Shown here: piece by piece, positions 1-9,591 of the stretch
Layout of the letters: each line of letters opens with the position of its first letter
How positions within the stretch are numbered: position 1 is the stretch's first letter
Assembly: GCA_022828045.1 (NCBI GenBank)
Contig: JAJEIW010000180.1
Coordinates: 1 to 32,239 of the forward strand
Direction: 5' to 3'
Origin: Acidimicrobiia bacterium
GTDB taxonomy: Bacteria; Actinomycetota; Acidimicrobiia; Acidimicrobiales; Poriferisodalaceae
DNA: 32,239 nt
Translations under genes and position numbers: made by a program
The notes under the pieces: generated by a model
What the model saw: the letters and a program-made list of their open reading frames with translations, nothing else
Database searches by the model: none
What the model was told of the DNA's origin: nothing

Positions 1-114
1 GCCGCCGGAGAGATCGAGACCTCTCAGGCGCCGACCGGCGACCGAGCGCTCAACGAGGCCTCCAAGGTCCACTACCAACACTCTGACGGCAGCCCGATCC
101 GCGATTGCTGCTGA
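1..114 (+). CDS. 3' end of an unrecognised protein (partial)
   Basis: An open frame runs from the first base to a TGA at 112-114 and encodes the last 37 residues of a protein that starts upstream of the window. The tail is polar and ends in two cysteines (SDGSPIRDCC). I do not recognise the family from so short a piece. A short inverted repeat (GCCGCT at 115-120, AGCGGC at 122-127) follows the stop directly but has no T-run. The next gene starts about 150 bp downstream on the same strand. The frame is supported by codon use that looks like its neighbours, with G/C at most third positions; no homology could be tested. Confidence 0.45.
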   Translation, partial: AAGEIETSQAPTGDRALNEASKVHYQHSDGSPIRDCC

Positions 115-267
115 GCCGCTGAGCGGCGTGGACGGATCGGCACAGCACCTGCCGGTTGATTCCTGACTAATCCGGTCGGGTTTGTCGTCAAATGCGGCTA
201 TCCTCCGCTGGACGGGCTGTGCCGGCTCCCGCACCGCCGCACCTTCCGCATCGCAAGGAGAACGAAC

Positions 268-930
268 ATGGCACTGCGCCTCAATGACACCGCTCCCGAT
301 TTCACTGCCGACACCACCGAAGGCGAGATCAGCTTCCACGATTGGATCGGCGACGGCTGGGCGCTGCTCTTCTCTCATCCGAAGGACTTCACCCCGGTCT
401 GCACCACCGAGCTGGGCGCCGTTGCCGCGCTGGCCGATGACTTCGCAGCACGCAACTGCAAGATCATCGGCATCAGCGTCGACGGCGTGAGCGACCACGT
501 GAGCTGGAAGGCCGACATCGCCTCTGCGACCGGTCACGAGGCCAACTACCCGCTCATCGGCGACCCGGAGCTGGCGGTAGTGAAGCTCTACGACATGCTG
601 CCAGCCAACGCAGGCGACACATCGGAGGGACGCACTGCGGCCGACAACGCCACGGCCCGGACGGTGTTCATCATCGGCCCGGACAAGAAGATCAAGGCAT
701 CGCTCACCTACCCGATGACCACCGGACGCAACTTCGCCGAGATCCTGCGGCTGCTCGACTCGTGCCAGCTCACTGCTGCCGAGCAGGTCGCCACGCCGGC
801 CAACTGGCAACAGGGCGAGAACGTCATCATCGTGCCCGCCGTGTCGAACGAGGCGGCCGCCGAGAAGTACCCCGACGGCTGGGAATCGCCACTGCCCTAC
901 CTGCGCCTCGTGCCGCAGCCGGGCAAGTAA
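268..930 (+). CDS. 1-Cys peroxiredoxin (Prx6-like, AhpC/TSA family)
   Basis: A 220-residue thiol peroxidase expected to reduce hydrogen peroxide and organic hydroperoxides in the cytoplasm. The peroxidatic cysteine is C45 in the motif FTPVCTTELG (residues 41-50), the classic PxxxTxxC active site, and R131 in the ARTVFIIG strand is the likely catalytic arginine. The long C-terminal arm (about residues 165-220, including VIIVPAVSNE and YPDGW) is typical of the Prx6/1-Cys subfamily rather than the shorter 2-Cys AhpC. C64 and C166 are also present, but neither is in the position of a classical resolving cysteine. The ATG at 268 has an AAGGAG Shine-Dalgarno just upstream (within 255-262), which fixes the start. 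A TATCCT at 199-204 could be a -10 element, without a clear -35. It stands alone, facing pncB convergently across an 88-bp gap. Confidence 0.95.
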   Translation: MALRLNDTAPDFTADTTEGEISFHDWIGDGWALLFSHPKDFTPVCTTELGAVAALADDFAARNCKIIGISVDGVSDHVSWKADIASATGHEANYPLIGDPELAVVKLYDMLPANAGDTSEGRTAADNATARTVFIIGPDKKIKASLTYPMTTGRNFAEILRLLDSCQLTAAEQVATPANWQQGENVIIVPAVSNEAAAEKYPDGWESPLPYLRLVPQPGK

Positions 931-1018
931 TCACGGGCCGCGGCTCGACACAAGGCTGCGGCACCCTCAGCAGCACAGGCCGGAGCGCAGTCCCGAGCCG
1001 GGTTGCTGCGCCAGCGGA

Positions 1019-2332
1019 TCAGCTCAGGCTGAAGCCGTTCGAGTCCGGCTCGGCAACCACTTGGGCCTCGAATGCCGGGGCGCCGTCGAGGCGGCGCATC
1101 GATTCGGGCAGCTCCGCTCGGACACGCTGGTGGAAGATCCGATCCTGGGCAAGTGTGTAGGGATAGGCGTTGCGGCCGGATCGCAGCAGCGGAACGTGCA
1201 GCGGCCGACTGTTGGTGGGCCCGGGGCGGTCCTGCTCGACAAGCGTCTCCGATGTGGCCTCGCCATCGCGCACCACCCTGTAGGGCCGCACCACGCCGCC
1301 ACGGGTGGCCTTGCCCTCTGATTCTTTGCAGACGGGAACCACCGGCTCGAACGTGCCGGAGTGCCGCGCGATGGCAACCGCCTTGTACACCATGCCGGCG
1401 GTCGCATGGCCCGAGCCGACCACGAGCTGAGTGCCCACGCCGTAGCCGTCGACCGGCAGATCCGCCAAGTCGGCGATGCGGTACTCGTCGAGATCGCCGG
1501 ACACCACGATGCGGGTCGCCTCAGCGCCCGCGTCGTCCAGCCATTGCCGGACCCGGGGCACCTCCACCGTGAGATCTCCCGAGTCGATGCGGACGGCACC
1601 CGGCACCCCGCCGAGACGCTTCGCCGCAGCCAGTCCCCGTTCGAGTCCCGTTCTCAGGTCGAAAGTGTCGATGAGCAACGTGGTCTCGAGGCCGTGCGCA
1701 CGCATCTGCGCCTCGAAAGCCGCTTCCTCGTCGTGGTGCGCCAGCGTGAAGGCGTGGGCAGCCGTGCCAGCAGTAGGGATGCCGTACTGCTCGCCGGCCA
1801 GCAGGTTGGAGGTCGCATCGAAGCCCACCAGCCACGCTGCACGCGCAGCAGCAACGGCAGCGAGCTCGTGGGTGCGGCGGCCGCCCATCTCGATGAGATG
1901 ACGCCCCTCAGCAACATCGTGCATCCGTGCGGCTGCAGACGCCACCGCGCAATCGTGGTTGAGCACGGAGAGCACCAACGTTTCCACGAGCAGCGCTGTG
2001 CCGACCGAAGCATCGACGCGCAGCACCGGGCTGCCGGGCACGTAGAAGTCGCCCTCGCGGTAGCTCCAGGCGTCGCCGTCGAATCGGAACGTCGCCAAGT
2101 GGTCGAGCAGACCGTCGCTGAAACGGCCGAGCCCGGCCAAGTAGTCGAGATCGTCGGCCTCGAACCGGTAATCAGCCAGCAGCCCGGCCAGCCGTCCCGG
2201 ACCCGCCACCACGCCGTATCCGCGTCCCGGCGGCAATCGCCGGGCGAACACCTCGAAGCACGAGCGCCGCGACGCCACCCCCGACTGCAGGGCTGCGTCG
2301 AGCATGGTCAGCTCGTACAGGTCGGTCATCAT
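1019..2332 (-). CDS. pncB: Nicotinate phosphoribosyltransferase
   Basis: A 437-residue enzyme that joins nicotinic acid to PRPP with ATP hydrolysis, giving nicotinate mononucleotide in the Preiss-Handler NAD salvage pathway. Family landmarks are visible in order: the N-terminal TDLYELTM, the LLIDTFD strand, VRIDSGDL, VVSGDLDEYRI and YGVGTQLVV of the phosphoribosyl-binding barrel, then a C-terminal lobe with KESEGKATRGG. The open frame continues upstream to 2590, but those 86 extra codons overlap the divergent rloA promoter region and have no family resemblance. The start is therefore placed at the ATG at 2332, immediately before TDLYELTM. A GTG at 2344 or the second ATG at 2329 are alternatives. 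No clear Shine-Dalgarno is present, so a leaderless message is possible. The length fits the bacterial family. Confidence 0.93.
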   Translation of the reverse strand: MMTDLYELTMLDAALQSGVASRRSCFEVFARRLPPGRGYGVVAGPGRLAGLLADYRFEADDLDYLAGLGRFSDGLLDHLATFRFDGDAWSYREGDFYVPGSPVLRVDASVGTALLVETLVLSVLNHDCAVASAAARMHDVAEGRHLIEMGGRRTHELAAVAAARAAWLVGFDATSNLLAGEQYGIPTAGTAAHAFTLAHHDEEAAFEAQMRAHGLETTLLIDTFDLRTGLERGLAAAKRLGGVPGAVRIDSGDLTVEVPRVRQWLDDAGAEATRIVVSGDLDEYRIADLADLPVDGYGVGTQLVVGSGHATAGMVYKAVAIARHSGTFEPVVPVCKESEGKATRGGVVRPYRVVRDGEATSETLVEQDRPGPTNSRPLHVPLLRSGRNAYPYTLAQDRIFHQRVRAELPESMRRLDGAPAFEAQVVAEPDSNGFSLS

Positions 2333-2560
2333 GGCCGTGCCCACACCACAAGTCTGCCCGCGATCACGCAAGGCCGCCTCCGGGATTCCGCCACGGCGCT
2401 GCGACAACCGAGCAACCGTCAGGCACGCACAGCCCCACCGACCTATCCCACGGTGAATCTGAGCATATTTGTGTGTGCATTTGACACATGTAGAGTCTTG
2501 TTCTCGCATAAGTACTGCGACAAATCCCGCTGTGTGTCCCCAACCTGCGAGGGAATGACA
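2333..2560. promoter_or_regulatory. Divergent intergenic region pncB / rloA
   Basis: These 228 bp separate the divergent pncB and rloA genes and are visibly richer in A/T than the flanks between about 2460 and 2530. A perfect TTGACA lies at 2481-2486 on the plus strand, but no good -10 sits 16-18 bp downstream of it. TAGAGT at 2491-2496 is a possible -10 for rloA. On the minus strand TATGCT (complement of about 2461-2466) could be a -10 for pncB. A short inverted repeat TGTGT/ACACA (2472-2476 and 2484-2488) overlaps the TTGACA. GAGG at 2549-2552 is a Shine-Dalgarno for rloA. Confidence 0.4.
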
Positions 2561-3853
2561 ATGCTGTTGCGGTTTGAGATTGCCAATCATCGGTCAATCC
2601 TGGAATCGGTCGAACTGTCGATGATCGCCGTCGACAAGCACCGCGAGGCAGCGCGGCCGCTCGGTTGGGGTGACGAGAAGGTTCTCACGGTTGCCGGCAT
2701 CTACGGTGCCAACGGATCGGGCAAGACGAATGTCCTTGACGGCTTCGCATGGCTACAGCATGCGGTGGCAGCGTCGCTGAAGGGATGGGAGCACAGCGTG
2801 CCGCGCGACCCCTTTGGATTCAGCAGCGGCGAGCCTCGCTCTACGAGCTTCGGCCTGGACCTTGTTGTCGATGACGTGCGCCATCGTTACGAATTGGAAG
2901 TCGACGACTCGGCCGTGAGGTTCGAGGCCCTGTATAGCTACCCGCAGCGGCGCCGCCGGACGCTCTTCGAGCGCGAAGGCGAGAGCATCACATTTCGCCG
3001 CGGCACTCAAACCACAGGAGGAGGTCGCGAACTCCTCACCTCGACGACCCTCGCGCTGTCGGTCGCGAGTCGCCTGACACCAGAGATCGAGGCAGTCGCG
3101 GCGGCCGTGCGGAACATCAACTTCATCGGCGTATGGCCTCGTTCATTCATGCCCGCTGATATCCGCATGCACGGATTCGGATTCGGCCGCGGTCGGCACG
3201 ACTGGCACGAGTCGTTGCTCGAGGTGTTCGGCGATGACGTTCCAAGGCCCCGTTCAGCGAACGACGGCGGCGCAGACACGCGCCAGAGCACGGATCGTGC
3301 GCAAGCACTGGCGATGCTTCGGTTCGCCGACTTCGGCGTGCGCGATGTCGAGGTGACCGACCATTCGGACGAGGTGGGTTACCGAGGCAGGCGGCTGCGG
3401 CTACTGCACGATGTGGCTGGCACACCGCGGCCACTGGAACTCGGCGAAGAATCCAGCGGAACGCTCACGTGGCTCGGACTCATGCCGGATCTGCTCGCCG
3501 TCCTCCATGGCGGCGGCGCGTTGGTGGTAGACGAACTTGACTCCAGCCTGCACCCGGCGATATCGAGTCAGCTCGTCGAGATGTTCCAGGACCCCAAGAC
3601 CAACCGCCGCAACGCCCAGATCATCTTCACCACACACGACACGAGCCTGCTGGGCAGTCTCAACCGCGACGAGGTGTGGCTCACCGACAAGCGCCCGGAC
3701 GGCAGCACTGCTCTGACACCCCTGTCGGACTTCCGTGGAGACCGCGTCCGCCGGTCCACGAATCTCGAACGCGGCTACCTGCAGGGCCGCTTTGGCGGCG
3801 TCCCGATTGTCGACCAGTACGTCGTCCGCGAGGCGCTGGGCCTGGACGCCTGA
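2561..3853 (+). CDS. rloA: RloA/AbiLi-like AAA ATPase of an abortive-infection type pair
   Basis: A 430-residue ATP-binding protein of the RloA/AAA_15-AAA_21 group, related to the ATPase partners of OLD-like and Abi systems. It begins MLLRFEIANHRSI, the usual first strand of these ABC-type ATPases. Walker A is GANGSGKT at residues 49-56; Walker B with signature-like context is ALVVDELDSSLHP, followed by the H-loop strand IIFTTHDTSLL. The C-terminus ends with the GGVPIVD segment common in RloA. The ATG at 2561 is preferred because GAGG (2549-2552) sits at normal Shine-Dalgarno distance; the ATG at 2555 is too close. The long open frame further upstream is the shadow of pncB. The next gene, rloB, begins 9 bp after the stop. 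Rlo genes were first named as ORFs linked to restriction loci, which fits the adjacent hsdR. The role in anti-phage defence is inferred. Confidence 0.85.
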   Translation: MLLRFEIANHRSILESVELSMIAVDKHREAARPLGWGDEKVLTVAGIYGANGSGKTNVLDGFAWLQHAVAASLKGWEHSVPRDPFGFSSGEPRSTSFGLDLVVDDVRHRYELEVDDSAVRFEALYSYPQRRRRTLFEREGESITFRRGTQTTGGGRELLTSTTLALSVASRLTPEIEAVAAAVRNINFIGVWPRSFMPADIRMHGFGFGRGRHDWHESLLEVFGDDVPRPRSANDGGADTRQSTDRAQALAMLRFADFGVRDVEVTDHSDEVGYRGRRLRLLHDVAGTPRPLELGEESSGTLTWLGLMPDLLAVLHGGGALVVDELDSSLHPAISSQLVEMFQDPKTNRRNAQIIFTTHDTSLLGSLNRDEVWLTDKRPDGSTALTPLSDFRGDRVRRSTNLERGYLQGRFGGVPIVDQYVVREALGLDA

Positions 3854-3862
3854 GACACCGCA

Positions 3863-4484
3863 TTGCCTCCGCGTCGCCGCCCCACAGAGCCCCTCCGCCG
3901 TCGGCGACCCCAGACTGACGAGCGCAAGCGCTTCGTCGTCTACTGCGAAGGCACAGTCACTGAGCCTGTGTACTTCACAGCGCTAGCTGCACTTGCAGAC
4001 GTCCGCTCGCACGCTGTCTTGGACGTTCGCGGCATGGGGTACGACCCACGCCGACTCGTTGCCGAGGCAAGACAGGCTCGACGCACCGAGCCAGGTGCCC
4101 GAGAACCCAGAACCGAGTATTGGTGTGTCTTCGACGTGGAGGCACCCAGCCCTCACCCGAGCCTCCACGACGCAATTCAGATGGCGCGAGACAACGGCAT
4201 CCGCGTCGCCATCTCCAACCCATGCTTCGAGCTGTGGCTGATCCTGCACCACGCAGAACACTCTCGCTGGATCACCAACCAGGAGGGCCCACAGCATCCG
4301 CCGCGAGCATGACGGCTCGACAGGCAAGCAACTCGACAGCGCGATATACATGCATCTTCGCGATGCTGCTGTTCGTCGAGCCCGACAACTCACAGAGCTT
4401 CACGTCAGCGCCGAACGGATGCTGCCCCACGACAACCCGTCGTCTGGTGTCTACCGCCTGATCGAAGCGGTCGAAGACGACTGA
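3863..4484 (+). pseudogene. rloB: RloB/AbiLii-like effector, interrupted by a probable +1 frameshift
   Basis: RloB-family protein starting at a TTG (3863), 9 bp behind rloA. The first frame, to a TGA at 4310-4312, carries the family motifs VVYCEGTVTEPVYF, the acidic strand WCVFDVE and ISNPCFELWLILHH. It breaks off at the point where RloB proteins continue. Moving to the next frame at the GGG run 4285-4287, as if one G were extra, gives a seamless family-like C-terminus: NQEAHSIRREHDGSTGK, then RARQLTELH and NPSSGVYRLIEAVE, ending at TGA 4482-4484. Restored length is about 206 residues, normal for RloB. The E-G-x-x-T-E and DxE motifs resemble a TOPRIM-like acidic centre, so a nuclease role is plausible but inferred. 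Either the gene is inactivated, it is phase-variable or slippage-read, or the assembly has a one-base error. Confidence 0.82.
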
Positions 4485-4539
4485 CCCGAATCAGGATGGC
4501 GAAGACCGCGCAAGGCCCGAATCTCGAACTCGGCGAGGC

Positions 4540-7500
4540 TCAGGCGACGGCCCAGTCGGCGGAGAGGGCTTCGGCTTGTTCGAGGACCGTTTGGGTCGCT
4601 ATCTCCTGCTTGTCGGGCGGGTAGCCGTGACGCTTGAGGATGTGTCTGACCTTGACGCGGATGCCTGCTCGGACGCTCTCGCGCAGGGTCCAGTCGATGG
4701 CCACGCTGTTGCGGACTGACTCCACGAGTTCGCGGGCGATTGCCTGAAGCGTCTCGTCGCCGAGCACGGCGACAGCGCTGTCGTTCGTTTCCAAGGCGTC
4801 GTAGAACGCCAGCTCGTCTTCGGTGAGCCCGAGCTGCTCACCGCGCTCGTCGGCCGCTCGGAGTTCGCGCGCCAACTCGATCAACTCTTCGATGACCTGG
4901 GCTGCCTCGATGCCTCGGTTCTGGTAGCGACGGATGGTCTCGGCAAGCATTGCTGCGAACGACCGGCCTTGCGTGACATTGCGACGCTGCCGCTGGCGGA
5001 CTTCCCCCTGTAGAAGCTTCTGCAGCAGTTCAACCGCGAGGTTTCGGTGCGGCATATCGCGGACTTCGGCAAGGAACTCCTCGGACAGGATGGAGATGTC
5101 GGGCTTGTCGAGGCCAGCGGCCTCGAAGATGTCGGTCACCTCACCGGAGGACACTGCCCTTGAGATGATCTGGCGAACGGCGTGATCGAGATCGTCCTGT
5201 GCTCGTTCCTCGTCGGGCGACCGCTGCATCAACCTGCTGCGAACGGCTTGGAAGAAACCCACGTCGTCCCGGATAGCGATTGCTGCCTCATCGGGCACGA
5301 CGAGCGCGAACGCCTGGGACAGCTCCCGAACCGCTTGGATGAAACGATCCTTGCCGTCTTCCTGTGCCAACACATGTTCCTGGGCGGCGGGCAAGAGCGC
5401 GAGCCGTTCGGCGGCAGTCCCGTCGACCCACTTCGACCGGTCGAATCCATGCATGAGCCCCGAGCACACGTCGTGCTTCTCAAGCATTGCTGCAACCGCG
5501 TCGGCACGGTTGAGGACTGCGTCGCCCCTGCCCCCGCTCTGCGTGTAGGTCTGAAGCGCTTGCCGCAACTCGTGCGCGAGCCCCAGGTAGTCGACGACAA
5601 GGCCGCCTGGCTTGTCCCGAAAAACCCTGTTGACGCGCGCGATGGCCTGCATCAGCCCATGGCCCCTCATCGGCTTGTCGACATACATCGTGTGCAAGCT
5701 GGGTGCATCGAATCCCGTGAGCCACATATCTCGCACGAGCACGATGCGCAGCGGGTCGGCGGCGTCACGAAAGCGGTTCGCAAGCATCTCGCGGCGCGAC
5801 TTCTTGCGAATGTGCTGCTGCCACCGCGTTGGATCCTCGGCTGAGCCGGTCATCACGACCTTGATCGCGCCGTCGGAGTCGTCATCGCTGTGCCACGACG
5901 GCCTCAGCCGGACTAATTCGTCGTAGAGATCAACGCAGATGCGCCGGCTCATGCACACGACCATGGCCTTGCCGTCCATCACGTCAAGCCGGTTCTCGAA
6001 GTGCTCGACGATGTCGGCCGCGACGAGCGCAATCCGGCTGGGCGTGCCAACCACCGCTTCAAGCGCGGCCCACTTCGTCTTCAGCTTCTCGGTCTGCTCG
6101 AGCTCTTCGGCCTCGGTCGCCTCGTCGAAGTCGGCGTCGATGCCCGGATGTGCATCGGGGTCGAGACTGAGCTCAGCCAGCCGGCTCTCGTAGTAGATGG
6201 GAACCGTGGCCTCGTCTTCTACGGCGCGCTGGATGTCGTAGACGCTGATGTAGTCGCCGAACACCGCTCGGGTGTTGGCGTCCACCTGCTCGATCGGCGT
6301 ACCGGTGAAGCCGATGAATGACGCGTTCGGCAGCGCATCACGCATGTGCCTAGCGAAGCCTTCGATGAAGTCGTACTGGCTTCGGTGCGCCTCATCGGCA
6401 ATCACAACGATGTTCCGCCGGTCGGAGAGCACCGGGTGCCGATCGCCCTGCTCTTCGGGAAAGAACTTCTGGATCGTTGTGAAGACCACGCCACCTGATG
6501 CGACGGCCAGCTTGCTTCGCAAGTCCGCCCGGCTCTCGGCTTGGGTCGGCGGCTGCCGCAGCAAGTCCGAACATCGAGAGAATGTGGCGAACAGCTGGTT
6601 GTCGAGATCGTTCCGGTCAGTCAGCACGACGAGCGTTGGGTTGCCCATGGCGGGCTCACGGATGATCCGCCCCGCGTAGAACGCCATCGTCAGCGACTTG
6701 CCCGACCCCTGGGTGTGCCACACGACGCCAATGCGGCGATCATCGACGCTCGACTGTTCGCTGCGCAGTGCTTCGGCATCATCGGGCCGCTTGCCGTCGG
6801 GGCCCAACCCGGCGGCACGCAGCGTCTCGCCGACGGCGACGTTCACGGCGTGGAACTGGTGGTACCCCGCCATCTTCTTGACGAGCCGGCCGCTGCCGTC
6901 GTCATCGAACACGATGAAGTCGCGAACCAGTGAGAGCAAACGAGATGGCGCGCACGCTCCTCGCAGCAGAACCTCAAGTTGCGGTGCTGTGGCCTCGGCG
7001 ACGTCGTCGCCGTCGATGGTGCGCCACGACTTGAACCACTCGCGTCCGGCGGTGAGCGTGCCGAATCTCGCCTCAATGCCGTCGGAAACGACCAGTGCCG
7101 CGTTGTAGGCGAAGAAGCTGGGCAGTTCGGCCTTGTACGTCTGGAGCTGCTGCCACGCTGTCCACACTGTGGCGTCGGCGTCAGTCGGGCTCTTGAGCTC
7201 TATGACCCCCAGTGGCAGCCCGTTGACGTACAGCACGATGTCGAACCGTCGGTGGTGGTCGTCCTCAGTCACGGTGAGCTGGTTGACCGCCCACCAGTCG
7301 TTGGCCAACGGATCATCGAAACCGAGCACCTGCGCTTGCGCTCCCCGGAGTTCGCCGCGCTCGTTGCGGTACTCCACCGCAACCCCATCGACCAGCATCC
7401 GATGAAGGGCCCTATTCCGACCCTCCAGCGTTGACCCCACCAGCGTGGTCAGCCTCCGGAAGGCATCGTCAAGAGCATCGTCCGGCAGTTCGGGGTTCAG

Positions 7501-7671
7501 CCGCTCCAGAGCCGCCCGCAGCCGCCGGGCGAGGACCACCGCCGAGTGATCCTGGCGCTCCCCGGCACCGTCCTCCCGACAGAGTCCGGCACCATCGCGG
7601 ATTGCCCAGCCCAGCTCGCCGAGCCACGCCAGCGCCGCTTGCTCTACTTCGGCCTCATGCAGCCCCGTCAC
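4540..7671 (-). CDS. hsdR: Type I restriction endonuclease, R subunit
   Basis: A 1043-residue restriction and DNA-translocation subunit. The N-terminal PD-(D/E)xK nuclease domain shows D144 in RFDIVLYVN, then E158 and K160 in VIELK, with the QLQTYK helix that follows in HsdR. The SF2 motor comes next: Walker A HTQGSGKS at 319-326, [18 protein letters not shown] at 426-429, FIGFTGTP, and the C-terminal motor motifs [18 protein letters not shown] and [11 protein letters not shown]. The C-terminal helical region (about 850-1043) is the usual complex-assembly part. It is full length and uninterrupted. Its hsdM and hsdS partners lie 6-10 kb away on the same strand (13864-17815), separated by other defence-type genes. 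Upstream, 66 bp away and on the same strand, is the DUF5615-like gene, so it may be co-transcribed with that cassette. Confidence 0.97.
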   Translation of the reverse strand: MTGLHEAEVEQAALAWLGELGWAIRDGAGLCREDGAGERQDHSAVVLARRLRAALERLNPELPDDALDDAFRRLTTLVGSTLEGRNRALHRMLVDGVAVEYRNERGELRGAQAQVLGFDDPLANDWWAVNQLTVTEDDHHRRFDIVLYVNGLPLGVIELKSPTDADATVWTAWQQLQTYKAELPSFFAYNAALVVSDGIEARFGTLTAGREWFKSWRTIDGDDVAEATAPQLEVLLRGACAPSRLLSLVRDFIVFDDDGSGRLVKKMAGYHQFHAVNVAVGETLRAAGLGPDGKRPDDAEALRSEQSSVDDRRIGVVWHTQGSGKSLTMAFYAGRIIREPAMGNPTLVVLTDRNDLDNQLFATFSRCSDLLRQPPTQAESRADLRSKLAVASGGVVFTTIQKFFPEEQGDRHPVLSDRRNIVVIADEAHRSQYDFIEGFARHMRDALPNASFIGFTGTPIEQVDANTRAVFGDYISVYDIQRAVEDEATVPIYYESRLAELSLDPDAHPGIDADFDEATEAEELEQTEKLKTKWAALEAVVGTPSRIALVAADIVEHFENRLDVMDGKAMVVCMSRRICVDLYDELVRLRPSWHSDDDSDGAIKVVMTGSAEDPTRWQQHIRKKSRREMLANRFRDAADPLRIVLVRDMWLTGFDAPSLHTMYVDKPMRGHGLMQAIARVNRVFRDKPGGLVVDYLGLAHELRQALQTYTQSGGRGDAVLNRADAVAAMLEKHDVCSGLMHGFDRSKWVDGTAAERLALLPAAQEHVLAQEDGKDRFIQAVRELSQAFALVVPDEAAIAIRDDVGFFQAVRSRLMQRSPDEERAQDDLDHAVRQIISRAVSSGEVTDIFEAAGLDKPDISILSEEFLAEVRDMPHRNLAVELLQKLLQGEVRQRQRRNVTQGRSFAAMLAETIRRYQNRGIEAAQVIEELIELARELRAADERGEQLGLTEDELAFYDALETNDSAVAVLGDETLQAIARELVESVRNSVAIDWTLRESVRAGIRVKVRHILKRHGYPPDKQEIATQTVLEQAEALSADWAVA

Positions 7672-7737
7672 AGAACCCCCGCTTGAACAGCGGCGATCCC
7701 AGCTGCCGCTCGACTCGGTGGGGCAGGACCGGCTCGA

Positions 7738-8127
7738 TCAACATGCATCAGCGCCGCTCATGCCGACGTCGATAGGGCGAACCTTGTTTGCCAACACCAG
7801 AAGACAGTTGTGTTCGGACAGCGAGCGTCTCACACCCGCCAAGTTGCTCACCAGGCGCTGCTTGGCCTCGTACGGCCCGTCGGCCACGACGGCAATAATC
7901 GCGACCCCGACTCGGCCCGCCACAGAGCGCAGCTCGGCCTGAGCCAAGGAGTCGCGACCGAGCAGAACCACACCGTGAAAGCCTTGCTCAGCGGCCGACT
8001 CCAAGAGTTCGATATCGGAAATGTCGCCACCTGACCAGCGCACGAGTTCGAAGGCGCCTCGGTCAGCGACAGATGCTGCTTCGAAAGCGAGGCTCTGCGG
8101 CATACGCGCATCGAACAGCAGCTTCAT
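7738..8127 (-). CDS. DUF5615-like PIN-type protein (candidate toxin)
   Basis: A 129-residue protein beginning MKLLFDARMP, resembling the DUF5615/Mut7-C-like PIN-fold group: a first strand ending in Asp (D6), a middle GGDISDIELLESAAEQG segment (D35, D38) and a strand VVLLGRDSLAQ with D59, i.e. the spaced acids of PIN-like nucleases. Proteins of this type are usually encoded directly after a DUF433 antitoxin-like protein, as here: its start lies 3 bp after the stop of the 486-residue gene. The family is thought to act as an RNase toxin of VapC-like type. No active-site test is possible here and the similarity is by pattern only. The remaining sequence is unlike the shortest family members in having VGVAIIAVVADG, which may be the usual IPVIVL-like core strand. 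It lies upstream of hsdR on the same strand. Confidence 0.62.
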   Translation of the reverse strand: MKLLFDARMPQSLAFEAASVADRGAFELVRWSGGDISDIELLESAAEQGFHGVVLLGRDSLAQAELRSVAGRVGVAIIAVVADGPYEAKQRLVSNLAGVRRSLSEHNCLLVLANKVRPIDVGMSGADAC

Positions 8128-8130
8128 GAT

Positions 8131-9591
8131 TCAAACGAGGTCAAGCAGCTGATGGCCCAGTGTCACAACGTCCTCGAATTGAGCATCGCTGAGTTCGGGG
8201 TACGCGGCTGTAATCGCTCCGGTGCCGCCCGCTCTGTCCAGACTTCCCAAATCCTTCGCTGCGATCCTGTGCCCGCTGAGGTGTGGCGTTCCGTTCAGCA
8301 CAGTCGGCAGCAGAGTGCTGTTGGGACTGAGGTGTAGGAGGTCTGGCACGCTGCCGCCGCCTACCTCGAAGGGTCGGAACGCTGAGTCAACATCCGTCAC
8401 CGGCAGGTCGAGTGCCATCTGACCTGTCAGCACATCTTCGAAGCCCTTGCCGAGGTCCGCCATGACCCGACCATCGGTAGTGACGCCGATCCTGACGGCA
8501 TCACCGCTGCCTTCGAATGCCGCCAGCGCACTGACGACGTTGCTCGAGACTCGTCCCGGGGTGACCGTTTTGAGGTAGGCCCATGTCCGCACCGCTACAA
8601 CGTCACTGAATTTCCATCGGAGCGCTCCCTTTATGTGAGGCTGCATCACACCTCGCCTGTGCAGGTAGCTCAGCGACGAAGCCTTGGCACCCGACAAGAA
8701 CCCGGCTTCGCGGGTGGAGTAGACACCGGCACCGAAAACGTCAGGCGACCACAGCGACACGGGGATGTCCTGCGCATCTCCGATCGGCAGCGTCAGGAGT
8801 CGGCGACCCAAGGCCGCGTCGACCTGGCGGCGCAGCCGGGCCTGCGCAAGCCGGTCGTGCGGCAGCTCGCTTCCCTCGGGCACGACGATCTGTGCCGCGG
8901 GGAAATGCCCGTAGCGGCTGCGGACACGCTGATGAGCCGTGTCCGCGCACACGAGCACCGTCTCTGCACCGAACCAGAATGGGACCTCGGCCTCGGGGTC
9001 CAGTCTCCGCACCGCCGCTCCAGCGCGATCAGCAGCCGCAGCGAGACACAGAAGTGCGTCCGCGCGCAGGCTGGTGTCGAACACTGTCACCGGAGGCAGC
9101 GGAAAGCGTGACTGACTGGTGCGAGCGCCCGGCCAGCACTGCTCGTATAGGCGCTCTTCATCGGTGCCATCCGGCACAGCGGTCTTGTCCAGACGCAGTC
9201 GTAGCGGCCGGTCCCCGCGGGCTTGCTCAAGAAGGCTCTGCACGACGGGCGGGTCTGCTGCGGGGTTGGAGGCCAGGTCGGCTGCGTTGAGGAGCAACTG
9301 GCGATCATCCAGCGAGAGAGCGAGACTCAGCACGGCTTCCGCTGCTTCGAAGAGATCGAGCCGCGCGGCGATTTCTGCAGCAAATCGCAGCCGGTCCCGG
9401 TCACCGCGCAGCAGTGGCAGCACATCTGCTACTGCGCGCGGCAGGCACTCGGCTTCGTCGGTCGTGAGATGGTCCACCAGTTCCGCCATCGGGCCTGCGG
9501 CAGGCTGCGTCCACGAGTTGGCGCCGCCGAGCACTTGCAGCACGGCTTCGTACAAGCCAGGCGTCGGGATTCGGCGCATCACGCCCGCCAT
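8131..9591 (-). CDS. HTH protein with DUF433-like C-terminal domain (candidate antitoxin/regulator)
   Basis: A 486-residue protein in three parts. Residues 1-285 are an alpha-rich region I do not recognise, with a strand-rich stretch around 165-245 (VTVFDTSLRADALLCLAAAADRA, split here as VTVFDTSL and ADALLCLAAA). Residues about 288-345 look like a MerR-type winged HTH (YSTREAGFLSG, then LHRRGVMQPH, then RWKFSDVVAVRTW). Residues about 422-486 resemble DUF433, the VapB-like antitoxin domain: LNGTPHLSGHRIAAKDLG, then AAYPELSDAQFEDVV. HTH-DUF433 proteins normally precede DUF5615-type PIN proteins, which is the order here. The start overlaps the end of the upstream gene by 13 bp, and the downstream gene begins 3 bp after the stop, so the three look like one transcript. 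The large N-terminal extension sets it apart from ordinary short antitoxins and could sense a ligand or partner. Confidence 0.65.
   Translation of the reverse strand: MAGVMRRIPTPGLYEAVLQVLGGANSWTQPAAGPMAELVDHLTTDEAECLPRAVADVLPLLRGDRDRLRFAAEIAARLDLFEAAEAVLSLALSLDDRQLLLNAADLASNPAADPPVVQSLLEQARGDRPLRLRLDKTAVPDGTDEERLYEQCWPGARTSQSRFPLPPVTVFDTSLRADALLCLAAAADRAGAAVRRLDPEAEVPFWFGAETVLVCADTAHQRVRSRYGHFPAAQIVVPEGSELPHDRLAQARLRRQVDAALGRRLLTLPIGDAQDIPVSLWSPDVFGAGVYSTREAGFLSGAKASSLSYLHRRGVMQPHIKGALRWKFSDVVAVRTWAYLKTVTPGRVSSNVVSALAAFEGSGDAVRIGVTTDGRVMADLGKGFEDVLTGQMALDLPVTDVDSAFRPFEVGGGSVPDLLHLSPNSTLLPTVLNGTPHLSGHRIAAKDLGSLDRAGGTGAITAAYPELSDAQFEDVVTLGHQLLDLV

Noticed and set aside
115-127. Inverted repeat GCCGCT-G-AGCGGC as a terminator
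   Set aside because: Stem too short once the loop is opened and no T-run; could be chance in GC-rich DNA.
1361-2560. 400-codon upstream extension of the rloA reading frame
   Set aside because: It is the antisense shadow of pncB, whose motifs are clear; the rloA family start and Shine-Dalgarno are at 2561.
2333-2590. 86-codon N-terminal extension of pncB
   Set aside because: It crosses the A/T-rich divergent promoter region and has no family resemblance.
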